Assembly: GCA_963695705.1 (NCBI GenBank) | Contig: CAVOHB010000009.1 | Coordinates: forward strand, 930,001 to 994,000 | Direction: 5' to 3' | DNA length: 64,000 nt | Source of the DNA: JBKPNJ01 sp963695705 | Lineage (GTDB): Bacteria; Actinomycetota; Actinomycetes; Propionibacteriales; Nocardioidaceae | Part shown: in pieces, positions 1 through 7,136 of the stretch | Numbering within the stretch: position 1 is the stretch's first letter | Layout: each line of letters opens with the position of its first letter | Notes under the pieces: generated by a model | What the model was told of the DNA's origin: nothing | Seen by the model: the letters and a program-made list of their open reading frames with translations, nothing else | The model's database searches: none | Translations under genes and position numbers: made by a program

Positions 1-609
1 CGGGAGTCGAAGTCGGTCAGCATCGAGGACACGTTCGACACCGATCTCGTCGATCCCACCCTGCTGAAGGCAATCGTCGAGCGGCACGCGGCACGGGTCT
101 GCGAACGGCTACGTGCGCTGAAGCTCTCCGGACGCACGGTCACCGTGAAGATCCGGATGCACGACTTCACCACCCACACCAGATCGGCCACCCTGGCCGG
201 ACCCACCGATGACGCGAAGACGGTGTCCAGGTTGGCCAGGACGCTCGTAACCGACGTGGACACCTCAGCCGGTGTGCGTCTGCTGGGCGTCGGGGTCTCC
301 GGGCTGGCCGACTGGATCCAGGAGGACCTGTTCGCCGACTCCGACGACGACGAGGACCGGACCGCCACCCAGATCGCCGTCGCCACGGCGGCGTTGGAGG
401 CGCATGACCAGCGGCCGCGGTGGGTGCCCGGAATGGACGTCGCCCACGTCCTCCATGGCCCGGGATGGGTCTGGGGTGCCGGCCTCGGCAGGGTGACGGT
501 CCGTTTCGAGACCGCCGAAACGGGTCCAGGCCCGGTCCGTACGCTGGCGGCCGACGATCCGGGACTGTCGCCGGCGCCGGCCCACTCACCGGCCGGCGAC
601 GATACGTAG
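1..609 (+). CDS. dinB: DNA polymerase IV (Y family), C-terminal part
   Basis: This reading frame is open from the first base, so the 5' part of the gene lies outside the window. The visible part is the little-finger (DNA-binding) domain of a Y-family translesion polymerase. It has the ...SVSIEDTFDTD... entry segment and the VTVKIRMHDFTTHTRS strand pair that contacts the primer-template. A tail follows with HGPGWVWGAGLGRVTVRFE (residues about 153-171 of the visible part), a C-terminal motif common in actinobacterial DinB proteins. The palm catalytic residues are not visible. The product would copy damaged DNA with low fidelity. The family call rests on recognisable motifs and the partial state is certain. 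Which DinB paralogue it is cannot be decided here. Confidence 0.85.
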   Translation, partial: RESKSVSIEDTFDTDLVDPTLLKAIVERHAARVCERLRALKLSGRTVTVKIRMHDFTTHTRSATLAGPTDDAKTVSRLARTLVTDVDTSAGVRLLGVGVSGLADWIQEDLFADSDDDEDRTATQIAVATAALEAHDQRPRWVPGMDVAHVLHGPGWVWGAGLGRVTVRFETAETGPGPVRTLAADDPGLSPAPAHSPAGDDT

Positions 610-722
610 GCGCCGGTCGCGGACGAGACCCAGGCGTGGTGTCGACGACACTGCCGCAGCGCGCTGAGCCGGCATGACCCGCCATCCAGGTTGAGACGTG
701 CCATCCAGTTTGAGGGACCCCC

Positions 723-1586
723 CTAGTGCCCGGTTCGGCGCCGGAAACGGACCCGATCGCCGGGCCGCGCCTGTGCACAGGCCGCGATCCCCGCGGGGTC
801 CACGACGCCGATCACCGGGTATCCGCCGGTCGTCGGATGGTCGGCGAGGAAGACCAGTGGCTGCGCGTTCGCCGACACCTGCACGGCGCCGAGCACCAGG
901 CCCTCGCTGGGCAGCTCGGTGCGGATCGTGCGGGCCAGCGGTGCGCCTTCGAGTCGCAGCGCGACCCGGTTGGATCCGGATCCGACGGCGTAGGTCTCCG
1001 CGAACAGGCTCCGGTGGGCGTGATCGTCGAACCAGTCCCAGCGCGGACCCGGTGACAGCATCAGCGTGAAGGGGTCGGCGGCAGAGTCCAGGGGCACGGA
1101 CCCGGCGCCGGAGGGAGGCTGCAGCGGATGCCCCACCGGCAGCCAGTCCCCGGCCTTCAGCGGTGCCGGTCCGAGACCGGAGAGCAGGTCGGTCGACCTG
1201 CTACCCAGAACCTCGTCAACCTCCAGACCTCCCGACACAGCAAGATAGGAACGCACACCGACCCGGGCGGCGCCGACACTGATCGTGGCCCCACGTCTGA
1301 CCGCGACGGCCTCGGCGAAGGCGACGCTGCGTTCGTCCACCCGTAGGTCCGCCGCCGCTCCGGTGACCGCGACGGTCATCGCGGCGGAGGTCCGGACGAC
1401 GACGCCGGACACCGTCGTCTCCAGGCACGCCGACGAGGGGCCATTGCCGACCAGCCGGTTCGCCAGCCGCGCAGCCGGCCCGTCGAGCGCCCCGGAGCGC
1501 GGAACGCCCAGATGAGCGAGCCCCGGTCGGCCGGCATCCTGCACCGTCGTCAGCGGCCCCGGGTCGACCACCCACAGCCCTCTCAC
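723..1586 (-). CDS. pxpC: 5-oxoprolinase subunit C / biotin-dependent carboxyltransferase-like protein
   Basis: About 287 residues, matching the PxpC (YbgK/KipA) family. The start is VRGLWVVDPGPLTTVQDAGR, and QDAGRPGLAHLGVPRSGALD is the family's N-terminal signature. With PxpA and PxpB it should form the ATP-dependent 5-oxoproline (pyroglutamate) hydrolase that returns 5-oxoproline to glutamate. A much longer open frame exists upstream, but it overlaps pxpB. The GTG at 1584-1586 is preferred because it leads straight into the conserved motif and has an AGAGGA-like ribosome site upstream. pxpB ends 41 bp before. A 15-bp tandem duplication (1596-1625) fills this gap. No pxpA gene is visible in the window. 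Calling it KipA (sporulation kinase regulation) would be a Bacillus-specific reading. Confidence 0.85.
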   Translation of the reverse strand: MRGLWVVDPGPLTTVQDAGRPGLAHLGVPRSGALDGPAARLANRLVGNGPSSACLETTVSGVVVRTSAAMTVAVTGAAADLRVDERSVAFAEAVAVRRGATISVGAARVGVRSYLAVSGGLEVDEVLGSRSTDLLSGLGPAPLKAGDWLPVGHPLQPPSGAGSVPLDSAADPFTLMLSPGPRWDWFDDHAHRSLFAETYAVGSGSNRVALRLEGAPLARTIRTELPSEGLVLGAVQVSANAQPLVFLADHPTTGGYPVIGVVDPAGIAACAQARPGDRVRFRRRTGH

Positions 1587-1595
1587 GACCAGTCC

Positions 1596-1625
1596 TCTCG
1601 CAAACGGGCCTCTCGCAAACGGGCC
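1596..1625. repeat. 15-bp perfect tandem duplication between pxpB and pxpC
   Basis: TCTCGCAAACGGGCC is present twice head to tail (1596-1610 and 1611-1625), between the pxpB stop and the chosen pxpC start. It lies in the ribosome-binding region of pxpC. It is one of several short duplications found at gene borders in this window. Confidence 0.95.
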
Positions 1626-1627
1626 AC

Positions 1628-2245
1628 CTACGAGCCTGCCTCGAAGCGCACCCTGGTGCCAGGCTCCAGGAGGGCCGGCGGGTCCCGCCGCAGGTCCCAC
1701 AGCGGCGCCGACGTCCGGCCGATCAGCTGCCATCCCCCCGGTGAGGATCGTGGGTAGACGCCGGTGAACTCCCCGGCCAGGCCCACTGACCCCGGCGGTA
1801 CGAGCGGACGGGGGTCGCTGCGCCGAGGCACGCTGAGCCCGGCCGGTAGCCCGGTGCAGTAGGCGAAGCCGGGAGAGAACCCGCAGAAAGCGACCCGGAA
1901 CTCGGTCGCGGTGTGCGTCGCCACGACCTCGGCCGTAGTCATCGACCACAGCTCAGCGACGGCACCGAGATCCTCACCGTCGTACACCGTCTCGAGCGTC
2001 ACCAGCTCGCCCGACGCCGGTGGCTCGGCCGGCACGGTCCAGCTCGACACCAGGCCGGCGAGCGCGTCGACGTCCCGTACGCCGTCGAACAGCACCGATC
2101 GGGCGGCGGGCACCAGATCTGTCACATCGACGCCCTGGTCACGGGCGTATGCGTACAACAGCTGAGCCGCCGCAGCATCCGGCACCTCCACCAGCAACGC
2201 ATGCTCCCCCGCGGCCAGGACCCTCGCCGGTGAGAAATCAGGCAC
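1628..2245 (-). CDS. pxpB: 5-oxoprolinase subunit B
   Basis: A 205-residue protein of the PxpB/KipI family. The conserved stretch FRVAFCGFSPGFAYCTGLP and the PRRSDPRPLVPPGSVGLAGEF region are diagnostic. The family also matches the allophanate hydrolase subunit 1 domain. Together with PxpC, encoded next on the same strand, it should activate 5-oxoproline using ATP. It is the first gene of a two-gene unit. The stop TAG lies at 1628-1630. The start ATG is followed by DFSPARVLAAGEHALLVEV, a normal N-terminus for the family. Upstream (2246-2528) there is no gene, only the shared divergent control region with the sigma factor. Confidence 0.88.
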   Translation of the reverse strand: MPDFSPARVLAAGEHALLVEVPDAAAAQLLYAYARDQGVDVTDLVPAARSVLFDGVRDVDALAGLVSSWTVPAEPPASGELVTLETVYDGEDLGAVAELWSMTTAEVVATHTATEFRVAFCGFSPGFAYCTGLPAGLSVPRRSDPRPLVPPGSVGLAGEFTGVYPRSSPGGWQLIGRTSAPLWDLRRDPPALLEPGTRVRFEAGS

Positions 2246-2528
2246 CGTCGGTCACCGTCGTCCCGCCCGCGCCGCAGCGCCGCCCACCGGCCCCTCCGCC
2301 ACGTCCACTATTGTGGGACATGACGCGGATGGCTGAGCCGGACACGGAGGGTTGCCACGTCGGCAATGAGGCGACACCGGGCTGAATCCCGCATAGAAAG
2401 TCGCTGAGAAGTCCCTGAGAACGGCAACCCCTGGCCCCGACGGTACGTCTTGATGGTGAGACAGGAATCTCAACACTCATCTGTGCGTTATCAATCCAGA
2501 GGTGAGTTCACTGCAGAGAGGAATGCCC

Positions 2529-3482
2529 GTGACGGACCGTCGTTCGCACTCGTACGAGGCGACAGAGGGACGCGACAGCGTCGGCCTCTACCTCGACGAG
2601 ATCGCTCGCACGCCGTTGCTTGACGCAGCCACCGAGGTCGAACTCTCCAAGGCAATCGAAGCCGGCCTGATGGCCGAGAGGCTGCTGGACGAGGGTCGCG
2701 TCGGACGCCGCAAGGGCGGCGCACCCAAGTTGGCGACCCGCGACGAGCTGGAATGGCTGGCGGCCGACGGACGCCGCGCGCAGCAGATGTTCATCACCGC
2801 CAACCTCCGCCTGGTGGTCTCGATTGCCCGCCGCTACGGGCGGTCGCAGATGCCCATGCTCGATCTGGTCCAGGAAGGCAACACCGGGCTGATCCGAGCC
2901 GTCGAGAAGTTCGACTACGCCAAGGGCTACAAGTTCTCCACCTATGCCACCTGGTGGGTTCGCCAGGCGATCACCCGTGGCATCGCGCAGCAGGCCCGGG
3001 TAGTGCGTCTACCGGTCCATGTGGTGGAGGAGCTCAACCAGGTGAGCGCGGCACGTCGGGCGCTGGAACGCCAGCTCGGCAACGACCCCGAGCCTCAGCA
3101 GATCGCCACCGAGCTCGGCATGGACGTCGACCGTGTGATCGACCTGATGCGTTGGGGGCGGGACCACGTCAGCCTCGACTCCCCGGTCGACGACGAGGGT
3201 GACACCTCGTTGGGCGACCTGGTGGCCAAGGAGACGACGCCGGGTCCGGATGCACAGTTCCTGGTCGCAGAGTCCAGGCACCGCCTCGACGGGCTGGTCG
3301 AACTGCTCGACGACCGGGCTGCGGACGTGATCAGGTCCCGCTACGGCCTGATCGACGGACGGCAGGAGAAGCTGGCCGACATCGGCGCGCGGCATGGCAT
3401 CTCCGCGGAGCGGGTACGCCAGATCGAGCGCGAGGCGCTGGCCAACCTACGCGTCCTGGTCGACCCCGACCTCGCCGCCTGA
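2529..3482 (+). CDS. RNA polymerase sigma factor, sigma-70 family, group 2 type (SigB/HrdB-like)
   Basis: A primary-like sigma factor of about 317 residues without the long N-terminal region 1.1. Region 1.2 is DSVGLYLDEIARTPLL. Region 2 contains ANLRLVVSIARRYGR, MLDLVQEGNTGLIRAVEKFD and KFSTYATWWVRQAITRGI (-10 recognition and core binding). Region 3 follows, and region 4 ends with ISAERVRQIEREALANLR, the -35 recognition helix. It directs core RNA polymerase to promoters. The small size and lack of region 1.1 suggest a non-essential stress or stationary-phase sigma factor (inference). An upstream in-frame GTG at 2502 and ATG at 2523 exist. GTG 2529 is chosen because an AGAGAGGA site (2515-2522) lies six bases before it. 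Its last 36 bp overlap the 3' end of coaE on the other strand. Confidence 0.9.
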   Translation: MTDRRSHSYEATEGRDSVGLYLDEIARTPLLDAATEVELSKAIEAGLMAERLLDEGRVGRRKGGAPKLATRDELEWLAADGRRAQQMFITANLRLVVSIARRYGRSQMPMLDLVQEGNTGLIRAVEKFDYAKGYKFSTYATWWVRQAITRGIAQQARVVRLPVHVVEELNQVSAARRALERQLGNDPEPQQIATELGMDVDRVIDLMRWGRDHVSLDSPVDDEGDTSLGDLVAKETTPGPDAQFLVAESRHRLDGLVELLDDRAADVIRSRYGLIDGRQEKLADIGARHGISAERVRQIEREALANLRVLVDPDLAA

Positions 3483-4070
3483 CCGTTCCACCAGGGCCTC
3501 CCAGAGCCGGTCGACCCGCTCGTCGAGGTCCTCCAGGGTGCCGGTGTTGTCGACGACCAGGTCGGCGGCGGCCAGCCGATCGGTCCGTGCGGCCTGGGCC
3601 GTGATCCGCGACCGCGCCTGCTCAGGGGTCATGTCCCGGGCGCCGACGACCCGGCGTACCTGCAGGTCCTCGGGGACGTCGACGACCACGACCACATCGA
3701 ACGCGCCCGACTGTCCCGTCTCGACCAGCAGCGGAATATCGTGCACGACGATGGCATCCGCAGGCGCGAGGGCCTCGATCTCACCCGCCCTGGCTCGCAC
3801 CCGCGGATGGATGATGGCCTCCAACGCACGTCGCCGCCCGTCGTCTGCGAACACCTCCGCAGCCAGCGCAGCCCGGTCCACGGATCCGTCTTCGCCGAGC
3901 ACGTGATCGCCGAACTGCGCCGCGAGCGCCGCCAGCCCGTCGGTGCCGGGGGCGATCACCTCCCGGGCCAGCAGGTCCGCATCGATGATGACCGCACCGC
4001 GACGGGCCAGCCGCCGGGTCACCTCGCTCTTGCCCGAACCGATGCCTCCGGTCAGACCGATGCGCAACAC
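3447..4070 (-). CDS. coaE: dephospho-CoA kinase
   Basis: About 207 residues. It catalyses the last step of coenzyme A synthesis, phosphorylating the 3'-hydroxyl of dephospho-CoA with ATP. The P-loop GLTGGIGSGKS sits at residues about 5-15, followed by the IDADLLAREV dephospho-CoA contact and the HDIPLLVETG motif. Open frame continues upstream, but that part is antisense to nothing and overlaps rpsA. GTG at 4068-4070 gives MLRIGLTGGIGSGKS, the normal N-terminus. It lies 25 bp downstream of rpsA, in the same order as in other actinobacteria. Its 3' end overlaps the sigma-factor gene by 36 bp tail to tail. Confidence 0.92.
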   Translation of the reverse strand: MLRIGLTGGIGSGKSEVTRRLARRGAVIIDADLLAREVIAPGTDGLAALAAQFGDHVLGEDGSVDRAALAAEVFADDGRRRALEAIIHPRVRARAGEIEALAPADAIVVHDIPLLVETGQSGAFDVVVVVDVPEDLQVRRVVGARDMTPEQARSRITAQAARTDRLAAADLVVDNTGTLEDLDERVDRLWEALVERSGGEVGVDQDA

Positions 4071-4095
4071 CGCGACTGGCCCGCGACGCCGCCGG

Positions 4096-5625
4096 CTAGC
4101 CCTGGCCGGTGAGCTTCTCGCGCAGCGCCTGCAGCGCCTCGTCGGAGGCCAGCGCACCCTCACCGGGTTGCGGTGCCGGCGTCGCGGAAGGCACCGGCGT
4201 CGGTGTCGACTCGGGGGCAGCCGGGGTGTCGGATGAGTCCGAGGAGTCCGACGAGTACGAGGACACCGCTCCGGCCTCGATCTCGGCCTTCTGAGCCTCC
4301 TCGATCTGGCGCTTGTGCGCCTCCCACCGGGTGTGCGCCTCCGCGTACTGCCGCTCCCACGCCGCGCGCTGCTCCTCGAAGCCCTCGAGCCACTCCCCCG
4401 TCTCCGGATCGAAGCCCTCGGGATAGATGTAGTTGCCCTGGTCGTCGTACGCGGCCGTCATGCCGTACAGCGTGGGGTCGAACGTCTCGTCGGCAACCGT
4501 GATCGTCGACTCGTTCGCCTGCTTCAGCGACAGCGAGATCCGCCGGCGTTCCAGGTCGATGTCGATGATCTTGACCATGACGTCGTCGTTGACCTGGACG
4601 ACCTGCTCGGGAATCTCGACGTGCCGCTCGGCCAGTTCCGAGATATGGACGAGCCCCTCGATGCCCTCGTCCACGCGGACGAACGACCCGAACGGCACCA
4701 GCTTCGTGACCTTGCCGGGCACGATCTGGCCGATCTGGTGGGTCCGCGCGAACTGCTGCCACGGGTCTTCCTGGGTGGCCTTCAGCGACAGCGAGACGCG
4801 CTCACGGTCGAGGTCGACGTCGAGGACCTCGACGGTGACCTCGTTGCCGACCTCGACCACCTCACTGGGGTGGTCGATGTGCTTCCAGGAGAGCTCGGAG
4901 ACGTGGACGAGACCATCCACGCCGCCAAGGTCGACGAACGCCCCGAAGTTGACGATCGAGGACACGACACCCTTGCGGATCTGGCCCTTCTGCAGCTGGG
5001 TCAGGAAGTTCTGACGGACCTCGGACTGGGTTTGCTCCAGCCACGCCCGACGGGACAGGACCACGTTGTTGCGGTTCTTGTCCAGCTCGATGATCTTGGC
5101 CTCGAGCTCCTTGCCGACGTACGGCTGCAGGTCCCGGACGCGTCGCATCTCGACCAGCGACGCCGGAAGGAAGCCGCGCAACCCGATGTCGAGGATGAGG
5201 CCGCCCTTGACGACCTCGATCACCGACCCGGTGACGACGCCATCCTCTTCCTTGATCTGCTCGATGTTGCCCCACGCCCGCTCGTACTGGGCGCGCTTCT
5301 TCGAGAGGATCAGCCGCCCTTCCTTGTCCTCCTTCTGCAGGACGAGCGCTTCGACCTTGTCGCCGACGGCGACGACCTCGTGCGGGTCGACATCATGCTT
5401 GATGGACAGTTCGCGGGAAGGGATGACGCCCTCGGTCTTGTAACCGATGTCGAGCAGGACCTCGTCACGGTCAACCTTGACGATGGTGCCGTCAACGATG
5501 TCGCCGTCGTTGAAGTACTTGATGGTCTCGTCTATCGCGGCGAGGAACTCCTCCGCCGAACCGATGTCGTTGACCGCAACCTGCGGGGTGCCCTTTGCGG
5601 GAGGTGCCTCGATACTGCTCGTCAT
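4096..5625 (-). CDS. rpsA: 30S ribosomal protein S1
   Basis: A 509-residue protein with four S1 RNA-binding domains in a row (about residues 35-105, 120-190, 205-275 and 290-360). Typical segments are DGTIVKVDRDEVLLDIGYKT, GVVSSIVNFGAFVDLGGVDG and GKVTKLVPFGSFVRVDEGIE. It helps mRNA bind and unfold on the small subunit. Four domains plus a long charged and Ser/Pro-rich tail (about residues 400-509, with SSYSSDSSDSSD) is the actinobacterial layout rather than the six-domain enterobacterial one. The ATG at 5623-5625 (MTSSIEAPPAKG) is the natural start. Longer readings run into the divergent methyltransferase promoter region. Downstream it is followed by coaE. Confidence 0.95.
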   Translation of the reverse strand: MTSSIEAPPAKGTPQVAVNDIGSAEEFLAAIDETIKYFNDGDIVDGTIVKVDRDEVLLDIGYKTEGVIPSRELSIKHDVDPHEVVAVGDKVEALVLQKEDKEGRLILSKKRAQYERAWGNIEQIKEEDGVVTGSVIEVVKGGLILDIGLRGFLPASLVEMRRVRDLQPYVGKELEAKIIELDKNRNNVVLSRRAWLEQTQSEVRQNFLTQLQKGQIRKGVVSSIVNFGAFVDLGGVDGLVHVSELSWKHIDHPSEVVEVGNEVTVEVLDVDLDRERVSLSLKATQEDPWQQFARTHQIGQIVPGKVTKLVPFGSFVRVDEGIEGLVHISELAERHVEIPEQVVQVNDDVMVKIIDIDLERRRISLSLKQANESTITVADETFDPTLYGMTAAYDDQGNYIYPEGFDPETGEWLEGFEEQRAAWERQYAEAHTRWEAHKRQIEEAQKAEIEAGAVSSYSSDSSDSSDTPAAPESTPTPVPSATPAPQPGEGALASDEALQALREKLTGQG

Positions 5626-5856
5626 GTGAAGAAGTGCTCCGATGGGTGGATGGAAGTCGTGCGGATGCGCAGCGAGTCCGATCGCGGTTTGCCGAGAGAC
5701 CCGAGCCGGCGAGATCGCGCCGGCCTGGTCGACAGATTGCGAGCACGAGCCTGCTCCGTCTGAGGTTCGGCAGACTCGTTGCGCACAGACCAGGATACGG
5801 GCGCGGCGGAGCACCGGTCAACGCGGGGCCGATGGGCTGGCCGGTACCGTCGGCGG

Positions 5857-6669
5857 GTGAGCCATGCCACTCCCGCACCCCGAGCCGCGTACCACCGTGC
5901 GGTCACCGAAGCGGAGACGCTCGCGGCGAACCGCGCGGACTGGGATCGGACGGCCGACGACTACCAGGCCGAGCACGGGGCATTTCTCGGAGACGTCGGC
6001 TTCGTCTGGTGTCCGGAAGGGCTGGAAGAGGCAGAGGTTCGACTGCTCGGAGAGACCCGCGGTCGACGCGTACTCGAGGTGGGCTGCGGCGCGGCGCAGA
6101 GCGCCCGATGGCTGCGCAGCCAGGGCGCGGAGGCTGTCGGTCTGGACCTTTCGATCCGGCAGCTGCAGCACAGCAGGCGCATCGACAGCGACACCGGCAT
6201 CGGCGTCCCGGTCGTGTGCGCGACGGCAACGAGGCTGCCCTTCGGCGACGGGACCTTTGACGACGCGTGCTCCGCGTTCGGCGCGCTGCCGTTCATCGAG
6301 GACGTCGGCTCGGTGATGCGGGAGCTCGCCCGGGTCCTGAGGCCGGGCGCCCGCTGGGTGTTCTCCGTCAGCCATCCGAGTCGCTGGTCATTGCCGGACG
6401 ACCCGGAGGAGACCGGGCTGACGATCACCCGGTCCTACTTCGACCGCAGACCGTACGTCGAGCAGGACGAGTACGGCACCCCGACGTACGTCGAGCACCA
6501 CCACACACTCGGCGACTGGGTGCAGGCGGTGGTGTCGTCCGGCTTCGTGCTCGGTGCGCTGATCGAGCCCCCGTGGCCGCCCGGACTCGGCCGGACGTGG
6601 GCCGGATGGGGGCCGGTGCGCGGCGCGCTGATCCCCGGTACGGCGATCTTCTGCTGTCGGCTGGCCTGA
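5857..6669 (+). CDS. class I SAM-dependent methyltransferase, substrate unknown
   Basis: A 270-residue protein. The SAM-binding motif I is RVLEVGCGAAQSARWL, with the acidic residue after the next strand in AVGLDLSIRQL. The post-motif segment PFGDGTFDDACSAFGALPFI and ELARVLRPGARWVFSVSHP are typical of the Methyltransf_11 group. The C-terminal half has HHTLGDWVQAVVSSGFVL and PPWPPGLGRTWAGWGP, a tail seen in actinobacterial proteins found next to rpsA/polA. The methyl acceptor cannot be read from the sequence. It is divergent from rpsA and convergent with polA. GTG 5857 is taken because no start codon is available closer to the conserved ANRADWDRTADDYQ segment. The start is therefore moderately uncertain. 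Confidence 0.8.
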   Translation: MSHATPAPRAAYHRAVTEAETLAANRADWDRTADDYQAEHGAFLGDVGFVWCPEGLEEAEVRLLGETRGRRVLEVGCGAAQSARWLRSQGAEAVGLDLSIRQLQHSRRIDSDTGIGVPVVCATATRLPFGDGTFDDACSAFGALPFIEDVGSVMRELARVLRPGARWVFSVSHPSRWSLPDDPEETGLTITRSYFDRRPYVEQDEYGTPTYVEHHHTLGDWVQAVVSSGFVLGALIEPPWPPGLGRTWAGWGPVRGALIPGTAIFCCRLA

Positions 6670-6714
6670 ACCGCCTCCGCGGCGTTTCCCGCGATCCGAC
6701 ACCGGCTGAAGATG

Positions 6715-6753
6715 GGGAGACTCTTGGCGCCCTGGGCGCCCGCTGAGTCTCCC
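6715..6753. terminator. stem-loop between convergent genes, probable bidirectional terminator
   Basis: GGGAGACTC (6715-6723) pairs perfectly with GAGTCTCCC (6745-6753). The 21-bp interior can itself pair through GGCGCC...GGCGCC. It lies 46 bp after the methyltransferase stop and well downstream of polA on the other strand. There is no long T-tract, which is common for actinobacterial terminators. Confidence 0.65.
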
Positions 6754-6780
6754 AGGGCCACTGCCGGGAATTGCGTAGTT

Positions 6781-6810
6781 GTTGGTCACGGTTGAGCCCC
6801 GGTGACCAAC
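6781..6810. repeat. 9-bp stem inverted repeat
   Basis: GTTGGTCAC (6781-6789) and GTGACCAAC (6802-6810) form a perfect stem with a 12-base loop. It lies just beyond the first hairpin and could be a second terminator for polA-side or methyltransferase-side transcripts. Confidence 0.5.
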
Positions 6811-7029
6811 CAGTGCGCAAAACGTCGGTGCGGTGATCCTGACGCACCCAGGGGAGGTTGCACCCGGTCCGCCGCGGCAAGAACTTGTGCACTTGGTGGG
6901 GGCAAACGGGTGCGACAACTCTCATCGCCTGCACAAATCTGAGCAATCAAGCACCGCCGTGGTCGGCCTCGGACTCGAGCGATCGCAGCCGCGGGCCCGT
7001 GCCGGAATCCGTGCACCGGCGTGACACGT

Positions 7030-7092
7030 TGTCGGATGGCCTGCAACAACTGTCGGATCGCGTGAAACAAGTGTCGGATCGCGGGAAAGACG
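7030..7092. repeat. three tandem 21-bp units, TGTCGGAT family
   Basis: Units begin at 7030, 7051 and 7072 and follow the pattern TGTCGGATCGCGTGAAACAA with a few changes. They end about 45 bp from the polA stop codon. Related copies occur after pyk (14635-14669, opposite strand) and at the end of the glycoside hydrolase gene (21621-21655). Confidence 0.85.
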
Positions 7093-7136
7093 GGATCAAG
7101 GAGGCTGGGGGTGGGTGGGGGGCGGGTGGCGCTGGG

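Larger units (their letters stand above)
6685..7088. repeat. 18-bp perfect inverted repeats enclosing ~370 bp of non-coding DNA
   Basis: GTGTCGGATCGCGGGAAA is present at 7071-7088, and its exact reverse complement at 6685-6702. The enclosed DNA has no gene and contains two further hairpins. The arms are also members of the TGTCGGATCGCG repeat family (7030-7092, 14635-14669, 21621-21655). The arrangement resembles a small non-autonomous element, but no target-site duplication or transposase is visible. Two independent repeat copies in opposite orientation would explain it equally well. Confidence 0.6.
6670..7136. other. 467-bp intergenic region between convergent genes, rich in inverted and tandem repeats
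   Basis: No convincing gene is present. The small open frames here are not conserved-looking and run against the polA frame. The region carries two strong hairpins (6715-6753 and 6781-6810). It also has an 18-bp perfect inverted repeat at its two ends (6685-6702 and 7071-7088) and a triplet of 21-bp tandem units (7030-7092). These are listed separately. Confidence 0.7.

Noticed and set aside
2238..2480. 80-codon leftward open frame in the pxpB/sigma gap
   Set aside because: It overlaps the pxpB start, has no ribosome site, and its composition is that of random high-GC sequence.
4315..5763. 482-codon open frame opposite rpsA
   Set aside because: Antisense to four clear S1 domains and Asp/Leu-rich in the way such shadows usually are.
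6685..7088. Complete insertion sequence
   Set aside because: No transposase and no target-site duplication can be seen.
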